A stretch of DNA of 64,000 nucleotides, taken from positions 62,001-126,000 of the forward strand of contig JAPSLC010000007.1 of assembly GCA_031181345.1 (NCBI GenBank), written 5' to 3'. A program made the translations under genes and the position numbers. The notes beneath the pieces were generated by a model. That model did no database searches and was not told the origin of the DNA. It saw nothing but the letters and a program-made list of their open reading frames with translations. This document shows positions 25,441-36,358 of the stretch, in pieces. Numbering within the stretch: position 1 is the first letter of the stretch; every line of letters begins with the position of its first letter. The DNA comes from Cupriavidus sp. (lineage in GTDB: Bacteria > Pseudomonadota > Gammaproteobacteria > Burkholderiales > Burkholderiaceae).

Positions 25441-27099
25441 GTGACCCAGGTCCCCCGCGTCGACTACCAGACCGACCCTTCCCAATACAAGCACCTGAAG
25501 CTGCGCTTCGACGGCCCGGTCGCCACGCTGGTGCTCGATATCGACGAGAACGCCGGCCTGCGTCCCGGCTACAAGCTCAAGCTCAACAGCTACGACCTCG
25601 GCGTCGACATCGAACTGAACGATGCGCTGAACCGCATCCGCTTCGAACACCCGGAAGTGCGCAGCGTCGTGGTCACCAGCGGCAAGGACAAGGTGTTCTG
25701 CTCGGGCGCCAACATCTTCATGCTGGGCGTCAGCAGCCACGCCTGGAAGGTCAACTTCTGCAAGTTCACCAACGAGACCCGCAACGGCATCGAGGATTCC
25801 TCGAAACACAGCGGCCTCAAATTCCTCGCCGCGGTCAATGGCGCTTGCGCGGGCGGCGGCTATGAGCTGGCGCTGGCCTGCGACGAGATCCTGCTGGTCG
25901 ACGACCGCTCCTCGGCCGTCAGCCTGCCCGAAGTGCCGCTGCTGGGCGTGCTGCCGGGCACCGGGGGCCTGACCCGCGTCACCGACAAGCGCCATGTGCG
26001 CCATGACCTCGCCGATATCTTCTGCACCACCACCGAAGGCGTGCGCGGCCAGCGTGCCAAGGACTGGCGCCTGGTCGACGAGATCGCCAAGCCCGCCGTG
26101 TTCGCGCAGAAGGTACAGGAGCGCGCGCTGGCGCTGGCAGCGCAGAGCGACCGTCCCGCCGATGCGCAGGGCATCGCGCTGACGCCGCTGGAGCGCACCG
26201 TCGAAGCCGATGCGCTGCGCTACGGCTACGTCGACGTGCAGATCGATCGCGCCGCGCGCACCGCCACTTTCACGATCCACGCGCCGCGCGGCCCGCAGCC
26301 GGAAACCCCGGCCGCGGTCGCCGAGGCCGGCGCGGCCTGGTATCCGCTGCAGCTGGCGCGCGAGCTCGAGGACGCGATCCTGTCGATGCGCACCAACGAG
26401 CTGGAAATCGGCACCTGGCTGATCAAGACCGCCGGCGAGGCCGACGCGGTGCTGCGGATGGACGCCACGCTGCTGGCGCATCGCGACCACTGGCTGGTGC
26501 GCGAGACCATCGGCCTGCTGCGCCGCACGTTCAGCCGCCTCGACGTGTCGTCGCGCAGCCTGTTCGCGCTGGTCGACGAGGGCACCTGCTTTGCCGGCTC
26601 GCTGCTAGAGCTGGCGCTGGCCTGCGATCGCATCTACCACCTGGCGCTGCCGGACGACGAGGCGCGCGCGCCCAAGATCACCGTCGGCGAGACCAACTTC
26701 GGCCTCTATCCGATGGCCACCGGCCAGAGCCGCCTGGGCCGCCGCTTCTACGACGAGGCACCGGCGCTGGAAGCGGTGCGCGCCAGGGCCGGCCAGCCGC
26801 TCGATGCCGACGCCGCCTTCGCGCTGGGCCTGGCGACCTCGAACCCGGACGACATCGACTGGGCCGACGAGCTGCGCATCGCGATCGAGGAACGCGTGGC
26901 GATGTCGCCCGACGCGCTGACCGGCATGGAGGCGAACCTGCGCTTCAACGGCCAGGAAACCATGTTCACGCGCATCTTCGGCCGGCTGACCGCCTGGCAG
27001 AACTGGATCTTCCAGCGGCCCAACGCCGTCGGCGACAAGGGCGCGCTGAAGGTCTACGGCAAGGGCGACAAGGCGGCATTCGACTGGAATCGCGTCTGA
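25441..27099 (+). CDS. boxC: Benzoyl-CoA-dihydrodiol lyase (BoxC)
   Basis: BoxC hydrolytically opens the ring of 2,3-epoxybenzoyl-CoA, giving 3,4-dehydroadipyl-CoA semialdehyde and formate. The 552-residue protein contains two crotonase-like halves: LVLDIDENAGLRPGYKLKLN and VNGACAGGGYELALACDEIL in the first, FALVDEGTCFAGSLLELALACDRIY in the second. The GTG at 25441 is preferred because AGGAG lies eight bases upstream; an in-frame ATG at 25411 has no good site. boxB follows after 71 bases; that gap holds short CACAACGACA direct repeats. Confidence 0.92.
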   Translation: MTQVPRVDYQTDPSQYKHLKLRFDGPVATLVLDIDENAGLRPGYKLKLNSYDLGVDIELNDALNRIRFEHPEVRSVVVTSGKDKVFCSGANIFMLGVSSHAWKVNFCKFTNETRNGIEDSSKHSGLKFLAAVNGACAGGGYELALACDEILLVDDRSSAVSLPEVPLLGVLPGTGGLTRVTDKRHVRHDLADIFCTTTEGVRGQRAKDWRLVDEIAKPAVFAQKVQERALALAAQSDRPADAQGIALTPLERTVEADALRYGYVDVQIDRAARTATFTIHAPRGPQPETPAAVAEAGAAWYPLQLARELEDAILSMRTNELEIGTWLIKTAGEADAVLRMDATLLAHRDHWLVRETIGLLRRTFSRLDVSSRSLFALVDEGTCFAGSLLELALACDRIYHLALPDDEARAPKITVGETNFGLYPMATGQSRLGRRFYDEAPALEAVRARAGQPLDADAAFALGLATSNPDDIDWADELRIAIEERVAMSPDALTGMEANLRFNGQETMFTRIFGRLTAWQNWIFQRPNAVGDKGALKVYGKGDKAAFDWNRV

Positions 27100-27170
27100 C
27101 CCGAAGGTCGGCGACGCGGCAACGGCACAACGACACAGCGACACAACGACATATCACCGGGAGACCAACG

Positions 27171-28598
<1,428 letters not shown>

Positions 28599-28671
28599 GC
28601 GGCAGCAATAACGACAGCGACCGCGCGTGACCGAACGTAGCGCCGAGCCGCGGCAGCATCTGGAGACGGCC

Positions 28672-29961
28672 ATGGATATGGCAGACATGCAAATCATCAA
28701 GCAGCATCTGATCGACCCCGAGATCTGCATTCGCTGCAATACCTGCGAGATGACCTGCCCGGTCAGCGCGATCACGCACGATTCGCGCAACTACGTTGTG
28801 GACGCCGACAAGTGCAATCTGTGCATGGCGTGCGTGTCGCCGTGTCCGACCGGCTCGATCGACAACTGGCGCATGGTGCCGCGCACGCGGCCCTATACGC
28901 TGGAGGAGCAGCTGGGCTGGGATACGCTGCCCGAAGAGCTGAGCAGCGAGCAGCTGGCGGCAAGCGGCGTCGGGGCCGAGGGGATTGCCGAGGCCCAGGC
29001 ACTGGAGGCCGTGGAGGAGCCGGTCGATCCGGCCCTGGCGCAGATCGCGCCGTTCAACAGCGCGCAGTACGGCGCCACGCTGCCGCCGTGGTCGGCCGCG
29101 CATTGCTACACCAATCTGTACGGGCCCAAGGCGGCGATCCAGTCGGTCACCGCCACCGTGGTCGGCAATGTGCGCGTGACCGAGGTCGGCCGCGACTACG
29201 ACACGCATCACCTGGTGCTGGACTTCGGCGCGATGCCGTTCCCGGTGCTGGAGGGCCAGTCGATCGGCATCGTGCCGCCGGGCGTCGATGCGCAGGGCCG
29301 CCCGCATCATGCGCGCCAGTACTCGGTGGCGAGCCCGCGCAATGGCGAGCGACCGGGCTACAACAACCTGTCGCTGACGATCAAGCGCGTGCTCGAGGAC
29401 CACCAGGGCAATCCGGTACGCGGGGTCGCCTCGAACTATCTGTGCGACCTGCAGGTCGGCGACACGGTCGAGGTGATCGGCCCCTTCGGCAACAGCTTCC
29501 TGATGCCGAACCATCCGCGCTCGAATATCGTGATGATCTGCACCGGCACCGGCAGCGCGCCGATGCGGGCGATGACCGAATGGCGGCGGCGCCTGCGCAA
29601 GTCGGGCAAGTTCGAGGGCGGCAAGCTGATGCTGTTCTTTGGCGCCCGCACCCAGGAGGAGCTGCCTTACTTCGGTCCGCTGCAGAACCTGCCGAAGGAC
29701 TTCATCGACATCAACCTTGCGTTCTCGCGCACGCCGGGCCAGCCCAAGCGCTATGTGCAGGACGTGATGCGCGAGCGCGCCGCCGATCTCGCCGCGCTGC
29801 TGGCCGATCCGGACAGCTACTTCTATGTCTGCGGCCTGAAAAGCATGGAGGAGGGCGTGGTGCTGGCGCTGCGCGATATCGCCGAGCAGGCCGGTCTCGA
29901 TTGGCAGGCGGTGGCGGCTTCGCTCAAGCGCGAAGGGCGGCTTCATCTGGAGACGTACTGA
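28672..29961 (+). CDS. boxA: Benzoyl-CoA oxygenase reductase (BoxA)
   Basis: BoxA is the NADPH-dependent flavoprotein that reduces BoxB. Residues 15-65 carry two 4Fe-4S clusters: [13 protein letters not shown] and [13 protein letters not shown]. The rest is a ferredoxin-NADP reductase fold with [12 protein letters not shown] (FAD site) and [17 protein letters not shown] (NADP site), ending [12 protein letters not shown], as in other FNR-like proteins. The ATG at 28672 follows GGAG by six bases; a GTG at 28627 would add 15 residues. It is the last gene of the boxCBA operon. Confidence 0.93.
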   Translation: MDMADMQIIKQHLIDPEICIRCNTCEMTCPVSAITHDSRNYVVDADKCNLCMACVSPCPTGSIDNWRMVPRTRPYTLEEQLGWDTLPEELSSEQLAASGVGAEGIAEAQALEAVEEPVDPALAQIAPFNSAQYGATLPPWSAAHCYTNLYGPKAAIQSVTATVVGNVRVTEVGRDYDTHHLVLDFGAMPFPVLEGQSIGIVPPGVDAQGRPHHARQYSVASPRNGERPGYNNLSLTIKRVLEDHQGNPVRGVASNYLCDLQVGDTVEVIGPFGNSFLMPNHPRSNIVMICTGTGSAPMRAMTEWRRRLRKSGKFEGGKLMLFFGARTQEELPYFGPLQNLPKDFIDINLAFSRTPGQPKRYVQDVMRERAADLAALLADPDSYFYVCGLKSMEEGVVLALRDIAEQAGLDWQAVAASLKREGRLHLETY

Positions 29962-29998
29962 TCGCGCGTACCGGCCCGGACCGGGTTTGATGTTGCCG

Positions 29999-30033
29999 AA
30001 GGCCGGCCGTCGCGGACACGCGGGGCCGGCCTT
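29999..30033. terminator. Hairpin between boxA and the convergent CoA-transferase gene
   Basis: AAGGCCGGCC (29999-30008) and GGCCGGCCTT (30024-30033) form a perfect 10-base stem. It lies between two convergent genes and could serve both, although T-runs are short. Confidence 0.55.
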
Positions 30034-30039
30034 GTTCGT

Positions 30040-31215
30040 TCAGTCTGCGGGCCAGCGTGGTTCGTGCTCGCCCAATCCCGCTACATGGTCGTCGCCATCG
30101 GGCAGACCGAGCGAAAAGCGCACCGGAAAGCGGACAGCTATGCGGTCCGGATCCGGGTCCGACACCGGACGAACCGTGCCGCGCGCCTGCACATGCGGGT
30201 CCTGCAGCAGCTCTTCGGCGTTCAGCACCGGCGAGATCGGCAGGTCGACGCCGGCCAGCAGGTCGAGCCACTGCGCCAGCGTGCGGCTGACGAAGATCTG
30301 CGCCAGCAGCGCATTGACCTCGACCTTGTGACGCTGCCGGCCGGCCCGCTCGGCGAAGCGCGGATCCTTCAGCGAAGGAAACTTCTCGCCCAGTGCGTCG
30401 CGCAGGTTCAGCCAGAACTTGTTCTCCAGGATGCCGAGCGCCAGATGGCGGCCGTCGCGCGTCTCGAACAGGTCGTTCTCCGGCATCACCGTGGGCGAGC
30501 GCAGCGGGACGTCGGCATGCTGGCGCGCCGCCCACGCGCCGTGCGCCGTCCACGACAGCACCGCATCGTGGATCGAGACATCGAGATGCTGGCCGCGGCC
30601 GTGCTGGCGCGCGCTGAGGACGGCGACGGTCAGCGCCAGGGCGGCATAGCTCGAGGCGGCATAGTCCGACACCCGCACGCGCGGCCGCGCGACCTTGTCG
30701 CGGACCTGCACCGGCGCCGCCCAGTAGCCGGCCAGCGCCAGATAGTTCAGATCGTGGCCGGCATGGTCGGCATAGGGCCCGGTCTGGCCGAAGCCCGAGA
30801 TCGAGCACAGCACGATGGCCGGATTGACCTTGGCGAGCTCGGCGTAATCGAGGCCGAGACGCTGCATCACGCCGGGACGAAAGCCCTCGACCACCGCGTC
30901 GGCCTCGCGCACCAGTTCGAGGAAGGCCGCGCGTCCCGCGGCATCCTGCAGGTCGAGCGCGACCGAACGCTTGCCCCGGTTGAACTGGGCGAACACCGAG
31001 GCGCCCAACGCACGCGAGGTATCGCCGACGCCGGGCCGCTCGACCTTGATCACGTCGGCCCCCAGCTGCTGCAACTGCAGCGTCGCGTGCGGGCCGGGCA
31101 GCAGCTGGCTCAGGTCGATGATCCTGACGTCCTTCAGGCAGGACCAGTCCGGCTTGGTCGATGGTGCGGTCGACGCTGCGGTCGACGGTGCCGTCGGTGG
31201 CTGACTCGATATCAT
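30040..31215 (-). CDS. CaiB/BaiF family CoA-transferase or acyl-CoA epimerase
   Basis: The 391-residue class III CoA-transferase fold shows IIDLSQLLPGPHATLQLQQLGADVIKVERP, FNRGKRSVALDLQ and the aspartate in AGHDLNYLALAG. That last block is also typical of alpha-methylacyl-CoA racemase, so transferase and racemase are both possible. The N-terminal Ser/Thr/Pro/Ala stretch (residues 3-20) is encoded by about four imperfect 12-base repeats (31157-31204), unusual for the family. It is the last gene of a leftward operon with a Bug receptor, an acyl-CoA dehydrogenase and a CoA ligase. Confidence 0.85.
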   Translation of the reverse strand: MISSQPPTAPSTAASTAPSTKPDWSCLKDVRIIDLSQLLPGPHATLQLQQLGADVIKVERPGVGDTSRALGASVFAQFNRGKRSVALDLQDAAGRAAFLELVREADAVVEGFRPGVMQRLGLDYAELAKVNPAIVLCSISGFGQTGPYADHAGHDLNYLALAGYWAAPVQVRDKVARPRVRVSDYAASSYAALALTVAVLSARQHGRGQHLDVSIHDAVLSWTAHGAWAARQHADVPLRSPTVMPENDLFETRDGRHLALGILENKFWLNLRDALGEKFPSLKDPRFAERAGRQRHKVEVNALLAQIFVSRTLAQWLDLLAGVDLPISPVLNAEELLQDPHVQARGTVRPVSDPDPDRIAVRFPVRFSLGLPDGDDHVAGLGEHEPRWPAD

Positions 31216-31227
31216 CGCGGCGCTCGA

Positions 31228-32211
31228 TCAGCCGATGTCGGCCGTCATGCCGATATCGCGCATCAGCGATGCGTAGCGCTTGGTCTCGGCGGACACCATC
31301 TCGCGGAACTGCGTCGGCGACGCGCTGCGGCGCAATTCGCCCGCGCTGGCTTCGAGCATCGCGTCGAGCTTGCCGCTGGCCTGCACCTCGTTGATCGCGG
31401 TGAACAGCCGCTGCGTCAGCGCGGCGGGCATGCCCGCCGGCGCGAACAGGCCGCTCCAGTTGTCGAGCACGAAACCGGGTGGCAGCGCCTCGGCCAGCGT
31501 CGGCACATCGGGGAAGTAGCGCGAGCGCTCCGCCGTGGTGACCGCGAGCGCGCGGACCTGGCCGTTGCGCAGGTACGAGGTCGCGGTGCTCAGCACCGGC
31601 ATGCCGAACTGCGTCTGCCCGGTCAGCATCGCGGTCAGGATCTCCGGCGCGCCCTTGTACGGTACGTGGACCGCTTCGGTGCCGGTCTGGTGCAGCATCG
31701 ATTCGACGGCCAGATGGGCGATGCTGCCCTTGCCGCCGGAGCCGTAGTTCAGCTTGCCCGGCGCGCGCTTCATCGCCGCGATCAGCTCGGCCGCGGTGCG
31801 GTATGGCGAATTGGCCGGCACCACCAGCGCGGTTGGGCCGCCCGACAGCGGCGCGATGCAGGTGAAGTCGCGCGCCGGGTCGTACGGCATCTGCTTGTAC
31901 ATATGGATGTTGATCACGTGCGTGTTGGCCAGCACGCCCAGCGTGTAGCCATCCGCGGCGGCGCGCTTGAGGGCACGGCCGCCGATGATGCCGCCCGCGC
32001 CGGGCATGTTCTCGACCACCAGCGGCTGGCCGAGCTTCGGGGCCAGCTCGGCCGACAGGGCGCGCGCCATGTTGTCCGGCGAGGTGCCGGCCAGGAAGGG
32101 AACGATCAGCCGGATCGGCCGGTTCGGGTAGCCCTCGGCGGCGTACGCGCGCGGCAGGATGCCGCCCAGTGCCGCGGCGCCCGCGGCGGCCAGCCATGTT
32201 CTGCGATGCAT
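31228..32211 (-). CDS. Bug/TctC-type periplasmic solute-binding protein
   Basis: The 327-residue protein starts MHRRTWLAAAGAAALGGILPRAYA, a twin-arginine-like or Sec signal with cleavage after AYA. It then shows YPNRPIRLIVPFLAGTSPDNMAR and VVENMPGAGGIIGG, the Bug signature. It binds a carboxylate in the periplasm. Its place among CoA-handling genes suggests it captures the substrate of this operon. AGGAGACA lies upstream of the start. Twelve bases separate it from the CoA-transferase gene. Confidence 0.9.
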   Translation of the reverse strand: MHRRTWLAAAGAAALGGILPRAYAAEGYPNRPIRLIVPFLAGTSPDNMARALSAELAPKLGQPLVVENMPGAGGIIGGRALKRAAADGYTLGVLANTHVINIHMYKQMPYDPARDFTCIAPLSGGPTALVVPANSPYRTAAELIAAMKRAPGKLNYGSGGKGSIAHLAVESMLHQTGTEAVHVPYKGAPEILTAMLTGQTQFGMPVLSTATSYLRNGQVRALAVTTAERSRYFPDVPTLAEALPPGFVLDNWSGLFAPAGMPAALTQRLFTAINEVQASGKLDAMLEASAGELRRSASPTQFREMVSAETKRYASLMRDIGMTADIG

Positions 32212-32293
32212 TTGCTGTCTCCTGTACTGATGGCGCAGTCTGGGCTGCGTCGATTTTTGGTGTGCTGCCCTTTGTGGGATGGCGACCGCTTTT

Positions 32294-32419
32294 CCCTCTC
32301 CCCCGGCCCCTCTCCCGCAAGCGGGAGAGGGGAGCAAACACGCGGTGATTTACGTCTGCGCGCTGGCGCCTGCCATCGGCTCCCCTCTCCCGCTGGCGGG
32401 AGAGGGGTGGGGGAGAGGG
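32294..32419. repeat. Inverted pair of CCCTCTCCC palindromic repeats
   Basis: Left unit: tail CCCTCTCCCCCGG, then stem 32307-32332 (CCCCTCTCCCGC-AA-GCGGGAGAGGGG). Right unit: stem 32382-32407 with loop TG, then tail GGGGGAGAGGGC. The pair is in opposite orientation, as at 17471-17686, separated by 49 bases. It lies inside the leftward operon, between the acyl-CoA dehydrogenase and Bug genes, where it could set 3' end stability of the upstream mRNA. Confidence 0.7.
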
Positions 32420-32445
32420 CAACCGCCGCTCGATCAACCGAAGCG

Positions 32446-33657
32446 CTATCGCGCCATCTCGCCCGCACGCCCCTTCCCCGCCTGCTCCATCAGCGGCTCC
32501 AGAATCGCGCGCGCAATGGTATTGCGCTGGATCTCGCTGGTGCCCGTGAAGATGCGGAACATGCGCAGCTTGCGGAACGTCTGCTCGACCGGATGGCCGC
32601 GCGTGACGCCCACGTTGCCGTGGATCTGCACCGCCTTGTCGGCGATCTCGAAGCAGCGCTCCGACACGAACAGCTTGCAGGCCGCGGCCTTCATGCGCAA
32701 ATCGGCGCCGCTGTCGGCCAAGGCGGCGGTCTGCGCGATCATCGCCTCGCACGCCCACAGCGCCGCCGCCATGTCGGCGAGCATATGCTGGATCGCCTGG
32801 AATCGGGCGATCGGGCCGCCGAACTGGCGGCGCTTGCCCGCGTACTCCACCGACGCGCGATAGGCGCTGGTGGCCAGACCCAGCATGCTCGGGCAATGCA
32901 GCAGCCGGTTGACGTTGATGCGGGACATGCTCAGCTTGAAGCCGTTGCCCTCGCCGCCGAGGATATTGCCGCGCGGCACGCGCACATCGACCATGCGGAT
33001 ATCGGCATCGATATGCTGGCCCGACATCGGCGTGTACTCGGTATCGACGGTGACGCCCGGCAGGTCGAGATCGACCAGCACCGCGCTGATCGACGGCGGC
33101 GTGGTGCCGGCATCCGTCACGCACAGGACGATGGCGAAGTCGGCGAACGGCGCGCCGCTGATGTAGTGCTTGTGGCCGTTGATGACCAGCTCGTCGCCGT
33201 CGACCACCGCGGTGGTCGAGATGCTCATCGCATCCGAACCGGAATGCGGCTCGGTCATCGCGAAGCAGGTCGAGCGCTCGCCGCGAATCACCGGGCCGAA
33301 GTAGCGCTCGATCTGCTCGGGGGTGGCGTACTTGAGCATATTGCCCACGCGCGGCGGCCCGCCGAGATCGCCCAGCACATGCGGCGCCAGCGAGCAGCCG
33401 CTGGCGGAGATGTCCGCCTTCAGCGCGCATTGCTCGGCGATGTTCAGGCCCTTGCCGCCCAGCTCGACCGGCAGGCAGGCGGCGTAGAGCCCGAGTTCGC
33501 TGGAGCGGCGCCAGACCCGGCGCAGCACCTCCTTCGGCCACGGGTCTTCGGAGCCCAGGCCGAGCTCGCGCTCCATCGGCCGCAGTTCCTCGTCGATGAA
33601 GCGCCGGATGGCGGCCCGCGTCTCGACCAGCACGGGATTGGTCAGGTATTCGAACAT
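32446..33657 (-). CDS. Acyl-CoA dehydrogenase family protein with noncanonical active site
   Basis: The 403-residue flavoprotein fold has CFAMTEPHSGSDAMS (FAD and substrate loop), GHKHYISGAPFADFAIVL, GKRRQFGGPIARFQAIQHMLADM and QIHGNVGVTRGHPVEQTFRK. Medium-chain enzymes have the catalytic Glu just before GTSEI; here it is T371. The alternative base position on helix G (Glu in isovaleryl-CoA dehydrogenase) reads N250 in RINVNRLLHC. The reaction may therefore not be ordinary dehydrogenation, or another residue serves. It is preceded by the CoA ligase gene, 38 bases away. Confidence 0.85.
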   Translation of the reverse strand: MFEYLTNPVLVETRAAIRRFIDEELRPMERELGLGSEDPWPKEVLRRVWRRSSELGLYAACLPVELGGKGLNIAEQCALKADISASGCSLAPHVLGDLGGPPRVGNMLKYATPEQIERYFGPVIRGERSTCFAMTEPHSGSDAMSISTTAVVDGDELVINGHKHYISGAPFADFAIVLCVTDAGTTPPSISAVLVDLDLPGVTVDTEYTPMSGQHIDADIRMVDVRVPRGNILGGEGNGFKLSMSRINVNRLLHCPSMLGLATSAYRASVEYAGKRRQFGGPIARFQAIQHMLADMAAALWACEAMIAQTAALADSGADLRMKAAACKLFVSERCFEIADKAVQIHGNVGVTRGHPVEQTFRKLRMFRIFTGTSEIQRNTIARAILEPLMEQAGKGRAGEMAR

Positions 33658-33695
33658 GGTGTCGTTCCTTGGTGTCTTTGGCTGTGGGCGGCGTA

Positions 33696-35249
33696 TCAGT
33701 TCACGCGCCGTTCCTGGCCCTGCCAATAGCGCTCGCGCACCAGCTTGCGGGCCAGCTTGCCGCTGGCGTTCTTCGGCAGTTCGCTGACGAAGTCGATCGA
33801 GCGCGGCGTCTTGTAGTCGGCGATGCGCGCGCGGCAATGCGCGATCAGGTCGGCCGCGCTCAACTCGCGCCCCGGCCATAGCGTGACCACGGCCTTGACG
33901 CTCTCGCCCCAGGTCGCATCCGGCACGCTGATCACGCAGGCTTCCATCACGTCGGGATGCTGGTACAGCGTGGCTTCCACCTCGGTCGGATAGACGTTGA
34001 AGCCGCCCGAGATGATCATGTCCTTCTTGCGATCGACCAGATAGATGAAGCCTTCCTCGTCGACGCGCGCGAGATCGCCGGTATGCAGCCAGCCGTCGAT
34101 CAGCACTTCGCGGGTCAGCTCGGGCTCGCCCCAATAACCCTGGAACACGTCCTCGCCGCGGATCACCAGTTCGCCGATCTCGTCGCCGCTGACTTCCTCG
34201 CCGCGCTCGTTGACCACGCGCACCTCGGTCTCGCCGAGCGCGCGCCCGCACGAGGCCAGGCGTTCGGGGCGATTGGCCAGCGCATCGGCATGGTCGGCGG
34301 TGGACAGCCGCGTGACGCCAGAGGTGGATTCGCTGGCGCCGTAGCCCTGCGACAGGATCGGGCCGATGCGCTCCCACGCCTCGCGGATGCGGGCGGGGGC
34401 CATCGGCGCCGCGCCATAGGCCAGCGTCTTCAGGCTGGACAGATCGGCGGTGGCGAGCGACGGCTCGGCCAGCACCATATTGATCATCGCCGGCACCATG
34501 AAGACATGGGTAATGCGCAGGCGCGCGATCTCGCCGAGGAAATGCGCCGGCTCGAACTTGTCGAACAGCACCAGCGTGGCGCCGCAGTACAGATAGGGCT
34601 GCATCAGCATGCCGGATGCATGCGTCACCGGGCCGATCAGCGCGAGCCGGTCGCCGGAGCGGGCGGGGCGGTCCATGCCCAGCACGATCTTGCGCAGCGA
34701 GGCGATGCGGTTGCCGTAGCTCTGCATCGCCGCCTTGATCTTGCCGGTCGAGCCGGAGGAGAAGTGCAGCACGGCCAGATCGCTGGCTTGCGGCGTGTAG
34801 TCGGGCGGCTCGGTGCCGCCGCGGCTGACCACATCTTCGTAGTCCAGATAGCCCGGCGCCGCTTCGCCGATCGCGATAAAGGTCTCGACCGAGCCGAAGC
34901 CGGCCGTCCGCGGGCCATAACCGGTGTAGCCCCGGCCCGCGATCATCACCCGCGGTCCGCAGTTCTCGACCACCTGGGTTGCCTCGGTGGCCGTAAAGCG
35001 CGGATTGAGCGCCGCCTTGACCAGCCCCGCCTTGAACAGCGCGCATTCGATCTCGACCAGCTCGGTGCAATTGCGCGACTGCACCGCGACGCGGTCGCCC
35101 TTGACCAGGCCCAGTCCCAGCAGCGCATTGGCCAGCCGGGTCGAGCGCTCGTCCAGCTGGCGATAGCTGAGCGCGCGGTCGCGATACAGCACCGCGGGGC
35201 GGTCGCCCCAATAGCGCGCGGCACGCCGCAGGAAATAGGCGAAGGTCAT
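33696..35249 (-). CDS. AMP-binding acyl-CoA ligase
   Basis: A 517-residue ANL-superfamily enzyme. The P-loop is FSSGSTGKIKAAM; the adenylate motif is SQGYGASESTSGV; the hinge DGWLHTGDLARVDEEGFIYLVDRKKDMIISGGFNVYPTEVE and the catalytic lysine KNASGKLARK are complete. It forms a CoA thioester from a carboxylic acid with ATP. It is the first gene of the leftward operon and is divergent from a LysR gene. The substrate is unknown; the partners (acyl-CoA dehydrogenase, CoA-transferase) suggest an aromatic or branched acid. Confidence 0.9.
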   Translation of the reverse strand: MTFAYFLRRAARYWGDRPAVLYRDRALSYRQLDERSTRLANALLGLGLVKGDRVAVQSRNCTELVEIECALFKAGLVKAALNPRFTATEATQVVENCGPRVMIAGRGYTGYGPRTAGFGSVETFIAIGEAAPGYLDYEDVVSRGGTEPPDYTPQASDLAVLHFSSGSTGKIKAAMQSYGNRIASLRKIVLGMDRPARSGDRLALIGPVTHASGMLMQPYLYCGATLVLFDKFEPAHFLGEIARLRITHVFMVPAMINMVLAEPSLATADLSSLKTLAYGAAPMAPARIREAWERIGPILSQGYGASESTSGVTRLSTADHADALANRPERLASCGRALGETEVRVVNERGEEVSGDEIGELVIRGEDVFQGYWGEPELTREVLIDGWLHTGDLARVDEEGFIYLVDRKKDMIISGGFNVYPTEVEATLYQHPDVMEACVISVPDATWGESVKAVVTLWPGRELSAADLIAHCRARIADYKTPRSIDFVSELPKNASGKLARKLVRERYWQGQERRVN

Positions 35250-35303
35250 CGATGTCTCCTTGATCTGCTTTGGCGGCAGTTTGGAAGGCGCGAGACATCA
35301 CTA

Positions 35304-35316
35304 CAATGCTGCATTG
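35304..35316. promoter_or_regulatory. LysR-type palindrome in the divergent ligase/LysR promoter
   Basis: CAATGC-T-GCATTG is a perfect 6-base inverted repeat in the 107-base space between the CoA-ligase and LysR starts. Size and position fit a LysR recognition site, 41 bases upstream of the LysR start. Confidence 0.4.
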
Positions 35317-35356
35317 GAAATAAAGCCATAACCGACGGGAATGCGAGGGAAGCGGC

Positions 35357-36247
35357 ATGGAGACACGCGATCTGGAGTACGTGCTGGAGGTGGCCGCCCA
35401 TGGCGGCATCGGCCGGGCCGCCGAGGCGCTCGGCATGAGCCAGCCGGCGCTGACCAAGGCGGTGCAGCGGGTGGAAGGGCAGATCGGCCTGCCGCTGTTC
35501 GAGCGCACCGCGCTGGGCATGCGGCCGACCCAGGCGGGCGCGGCGTTTATCGAGCGCGCCCGGCGCATCCGGCTCGAATACGAGGATGCGCTGGCCGAGA
35601 TGCGCGGCATCCGCACCGGCGAACAGGGCGTGCTGCGGCTCGGCTATTCGCCGTCGATCCCAAACCCGGTGGTGCTGGACGCCTGCCGCCAGCTGATGCA
35701 GGAGCGGCCCGTCGCGCGGCTGCGGCTGACGCGGCGGATGGCGCGCGACCTGATGGATCCGCTGCTGGCCGGCGAACTGGATCTGGCCATCGCGCCGGTG
35801 CCGCGCCAGCGGACCGACGAGTTCGTCGTCCACGACCTGTTCGACGACACGCTGGCGGTGGTCGCCGACGAATCCCACCCGCTGCACGGCAAGCGCGGCT
35901 TGCGGCTTGCCGACCTGGTCGATCAGGAATGGCTGCTGCCCGGTGCGCATATCGTGCTGCGCCAGCAACTGGAGGCGGCCTTTCAGCAGCGCGGCCTGCC
36001 GCCGCCGAACCTGCGCGTGGAATCCGATTTCGGCAGCGCCTCGCTGTTCTATCTGATGCGGGGCACGCGGATGCTCAGCATTGCCGGTGCGCAGATGGCC
36101 CGGCCGCTGGCGGGTTTTCGTGCGTTGCAGCTGAGCAGCGAAGAACTCGACCTGCGCCGGCGCGTGGGCGTCATTGCGCGGGCCGGCGCCTATTTATCGC
36201 CGCTGGCGCAGCGGATGGTGGCGATTCTGCAGGCGAGGGCGATATAG
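35357..36247 (+). CDS. LysR-family transcriptional regulator
   Basis: The 296-residue protein has METRDLEYVLEVAAHGGIGRAAEALGMSQPALTKAVQRVE as its HTH and a normal effector domain (LRLGYSPSI, LDLAIAPVPR). It is divergent from the acyl-CoA ligase operon, so it is the likely activator of those four genes with an acid or CoA-thioester inducer. No second regulator is adjacent. Confidence 0.92.
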   Translation: METRDLEYVLEVAAHGGIGRAAEALGMSQPALTKAVQRVEGQIGLPLFERTALGMRPTQAGAAFIERARRIRLEYEDALAEMRGIRTGEQGVLRLGYSPSIPNPVVLDACRQLMQERPVARLRLTRRMARDLMDPLLAGELDLAIAPVPRQRTDEFVVHDLFDDTLAVVADESHPLHGKRGLRLADLVDQEWLLPGAHIVLRQQLEAAFQQRGLPPPNLRVESDFGSASLFYLMRGTRMLSIAGAQMARPLAGFRALQLSSEELDLRRRVGVIARAGAYLSPLAQRMVAILQARAI

Positions 36248-36358
36248 GGCAGTGCGCCGGCATTACGAATCTTCAGCCGAAAAGGGAAGGGTAATGGCAC
36301 GCCTGCCCGCCGCTATACTGAGGCACCGTTGCACTGACCATTTGTGGACGACAGCACC

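Noticed and set aside
27124..27152. CACAACGACA direct repeats before boxB as an operator
   Set aside because: Short, irregular and within an operon without a promoter-like element; probably slippage.
29924..33541. A 1205-residue open frame on the minus strand across three genes
   Set aside because: It runs out of frame through the CoA-transferase, Bug and dehydrogenase genes, all of which have clear family motifs in another frame.
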